DNA from: Burkholderiaceae bacterium
Lineage (GTDB): Bacteria; Pseudomonadota; Gammaproteobacteria; Burkholderiales; Burkholderiaceae_E
Direction of reading: 5' to 3'
Length of the DNA: 64,000 nt
Assembly (NCBI GenBank): GCA_024235875.1
Contig: JACKLP010000003.1
Span: 124,001 to 188,000, forward strand
The number at the start of each line of letters is the position of its first letter. Position 1 is the stretch's first letter. Positions 62,198 through 64,000 of the stretch are shown here, piece after piece. The position numbers and the translations under genes are program-made. The notes under the pieces are model-generated. The model was not told the origin of the DNA. It was given only the letters and a program-made list of their open reading frames with translations, and did not search any database.

Positions 62198-62204
62198 GCC
62201 TAAC
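62198..62204 (-). other. Cassette insertion core (attI- or attC-derived)
   Basis: GTTAGGC on the minus strand, preceded by an AT-rich TATATATTAA, marks the upstream border of the cupin cassette. The AT-rich flank recalls attI rather than a folded attC, but no integrase gene is present in the window. Confidence 0.4.
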
Positions 62205-62625
62205 TTAATATATAAAAGGTCTCTGGTCCCATTATCGGACTCGCTTGACGGATAACCTGGCCGTCATTTATCCCCAAAACCCTTGGCGGGCGCGGCTTTC
62301 CAGCGACCTTGCCACAATTTGTCCAGGTATAACCAATTCGTCAAATCCATCATCCCGGCGGGTTTGGACTCGTCTCGGAACCCAGTCTCGACCGGTGCAG
62401 CAAAGCGCTGGATATCCTGGTTATCGTCACGTTATCCGTCAGCCATGGTCGATGGCCGCGTTGGCGGGACACGGCTTCCTGGTAGATCGTCTGCCTCTGC
62501 CGGGCGGTGGTCAAGACGACGTCCGGTCGGTTGCCGCATCGTTTCGTCGCGTCCAATTCTCGCTACCCAAGACGGGTGACGTCGGGGGCTGTCTCCCGGG
62601 CCGGCCGGTCTGCGGCGGGCCCCAG
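62205..62625. other. Non-coding stretch between cassette array and gyrB terminator
   Basis: About 420 bp with no supportable gene. It holds an 11-bp inverted pair TGACGGATAAC (62246-62256 and 62431-62441), a local dyad TGACGG...CCGTCA (62246-62266), and several related GGATAACC/TTATCC-type words, one of them TTATCCCCA (one mismatch to a DnaA box). Composition is less GC-rich at the left end. Confidence 0.5.
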
Positions 62626-62634
62626 AAACAAGAA

Positions 62635-62652
62635 AGGCCCCTTTCGGAGCCT
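62635..62652 (-). terminator. gyrB: Rho-independent terminator of gyrB
   Basis: On the minus strand the stem AGGCTCC-GAAA-GGGGCCT (one G-T pair) is followed by TTTCTTGTTT, about 50 bp after the gyrB stop. Stem, tetraloop and T-rich tail make a good intrinsic terminator. Confidence 0.8.
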
Positions 62653-62702
62653 CTCTCGCGTTCACCCGCACCGCCTCGCAGCAGCGCCGAAACCCCTACC
62701 CC

Positions 62703-64000
<1,298 letters not shown>

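Noticed and set aside
62246..62441. Replication origin (oriC)
   Set aside because: Only one word comes within one mismatch of a DnaA box, there is no AT-rich unwinding stretch beside it, and dnaA is not in the window.

Overview
The window is GC-rich, densely coded DNA. It looks like a betaproteobacterial (Burkholderiales-like) chromosome: it has TRAP and tripartite-tricarboxylate (Bug-type) uptake systems, many CaiB/BaiF CoA-transferases and acyl-CoA enzymes, and the 3' end of gyrB at the right edge. No rRNA, tRNA, CRISPR array, insertion sequence or phage gene was seen.

Region A (1-29.7 kb) is a large acyl-CoA catabolic island. It holds a GMC oxidoreductase, three AMP-forming acyl-CoA ligases, a TRAP transporter, enoyl-CoA hydratases, acyl-CoA dehydrogenases and SDRs. 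Its core is a recognisable alicyclic-acid module: a MarR regulator divergent from a BadH-like 2-hydroxycyclohexanecarboxyl-CoA dehydrogenase and a BadI-like ring-opening hydrolase, with an AliB-like dehydrogenase nearby. Next to it are a Rieske ring-hydroxylating dioxygenase (alpha, beta and ferredoxin), a type I extradiol dioxygenase and a dihydrodiol-dehydrogenase-like SDR. Six promoter regions across these 28 kb carry variants of one palindromic site (consensus about GTACGCTAGYGTAYGAT). This suggests one regulon, probably controlled by the MarR protein. The likely substrates are alkyl-substituted cyclohexane/cyclohexene carboxylates and related aromatic acids, possibly monoterpene-derived.

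Region B (29.8-39.1 kb) is a second catabolic unit: CoA-transferase, GntR regulator, enoyl-CoA hydratase, a TRAP system split over two divergent transcripts, and a fused tandem acyl-CoA dehydrogenase. Two nearly identical 18-bp sites (ACAAAAGGTTNNACCATT), one upstream of gntR and one in the TRAP promoter region, mark it as a probable GntR regulon.

Region C (39.1-52.3 kb) is mixed: PepSY membrane protein, TctCBA transporter, a secreted redoxin, an ACAD10/11-like dehydrogenase, a coiled-coil membrane protein, an OmpA-domain protein, a sulfurtransferase, a lipoprotein, an SDR, an SRPBCC protein, RidA and GNAT.

Region D (52.3-59.5 kb) is a minus-strand sugar-type ABC transporter operon. One permease is fused to a strictosidine-synthase-like beta-propeller and a second propeller is encoded next to it.

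Region E (59.6-62.2 kb) has visibly lower GC and looks like a short integron cassette array without an integrase: methyltransferase, unknown gene, broken Sel1-repeat gene and a small cupin, with attC-like sites between them. It sits just downstream of the gyrB terminator. gyrB itself runs off the right end.
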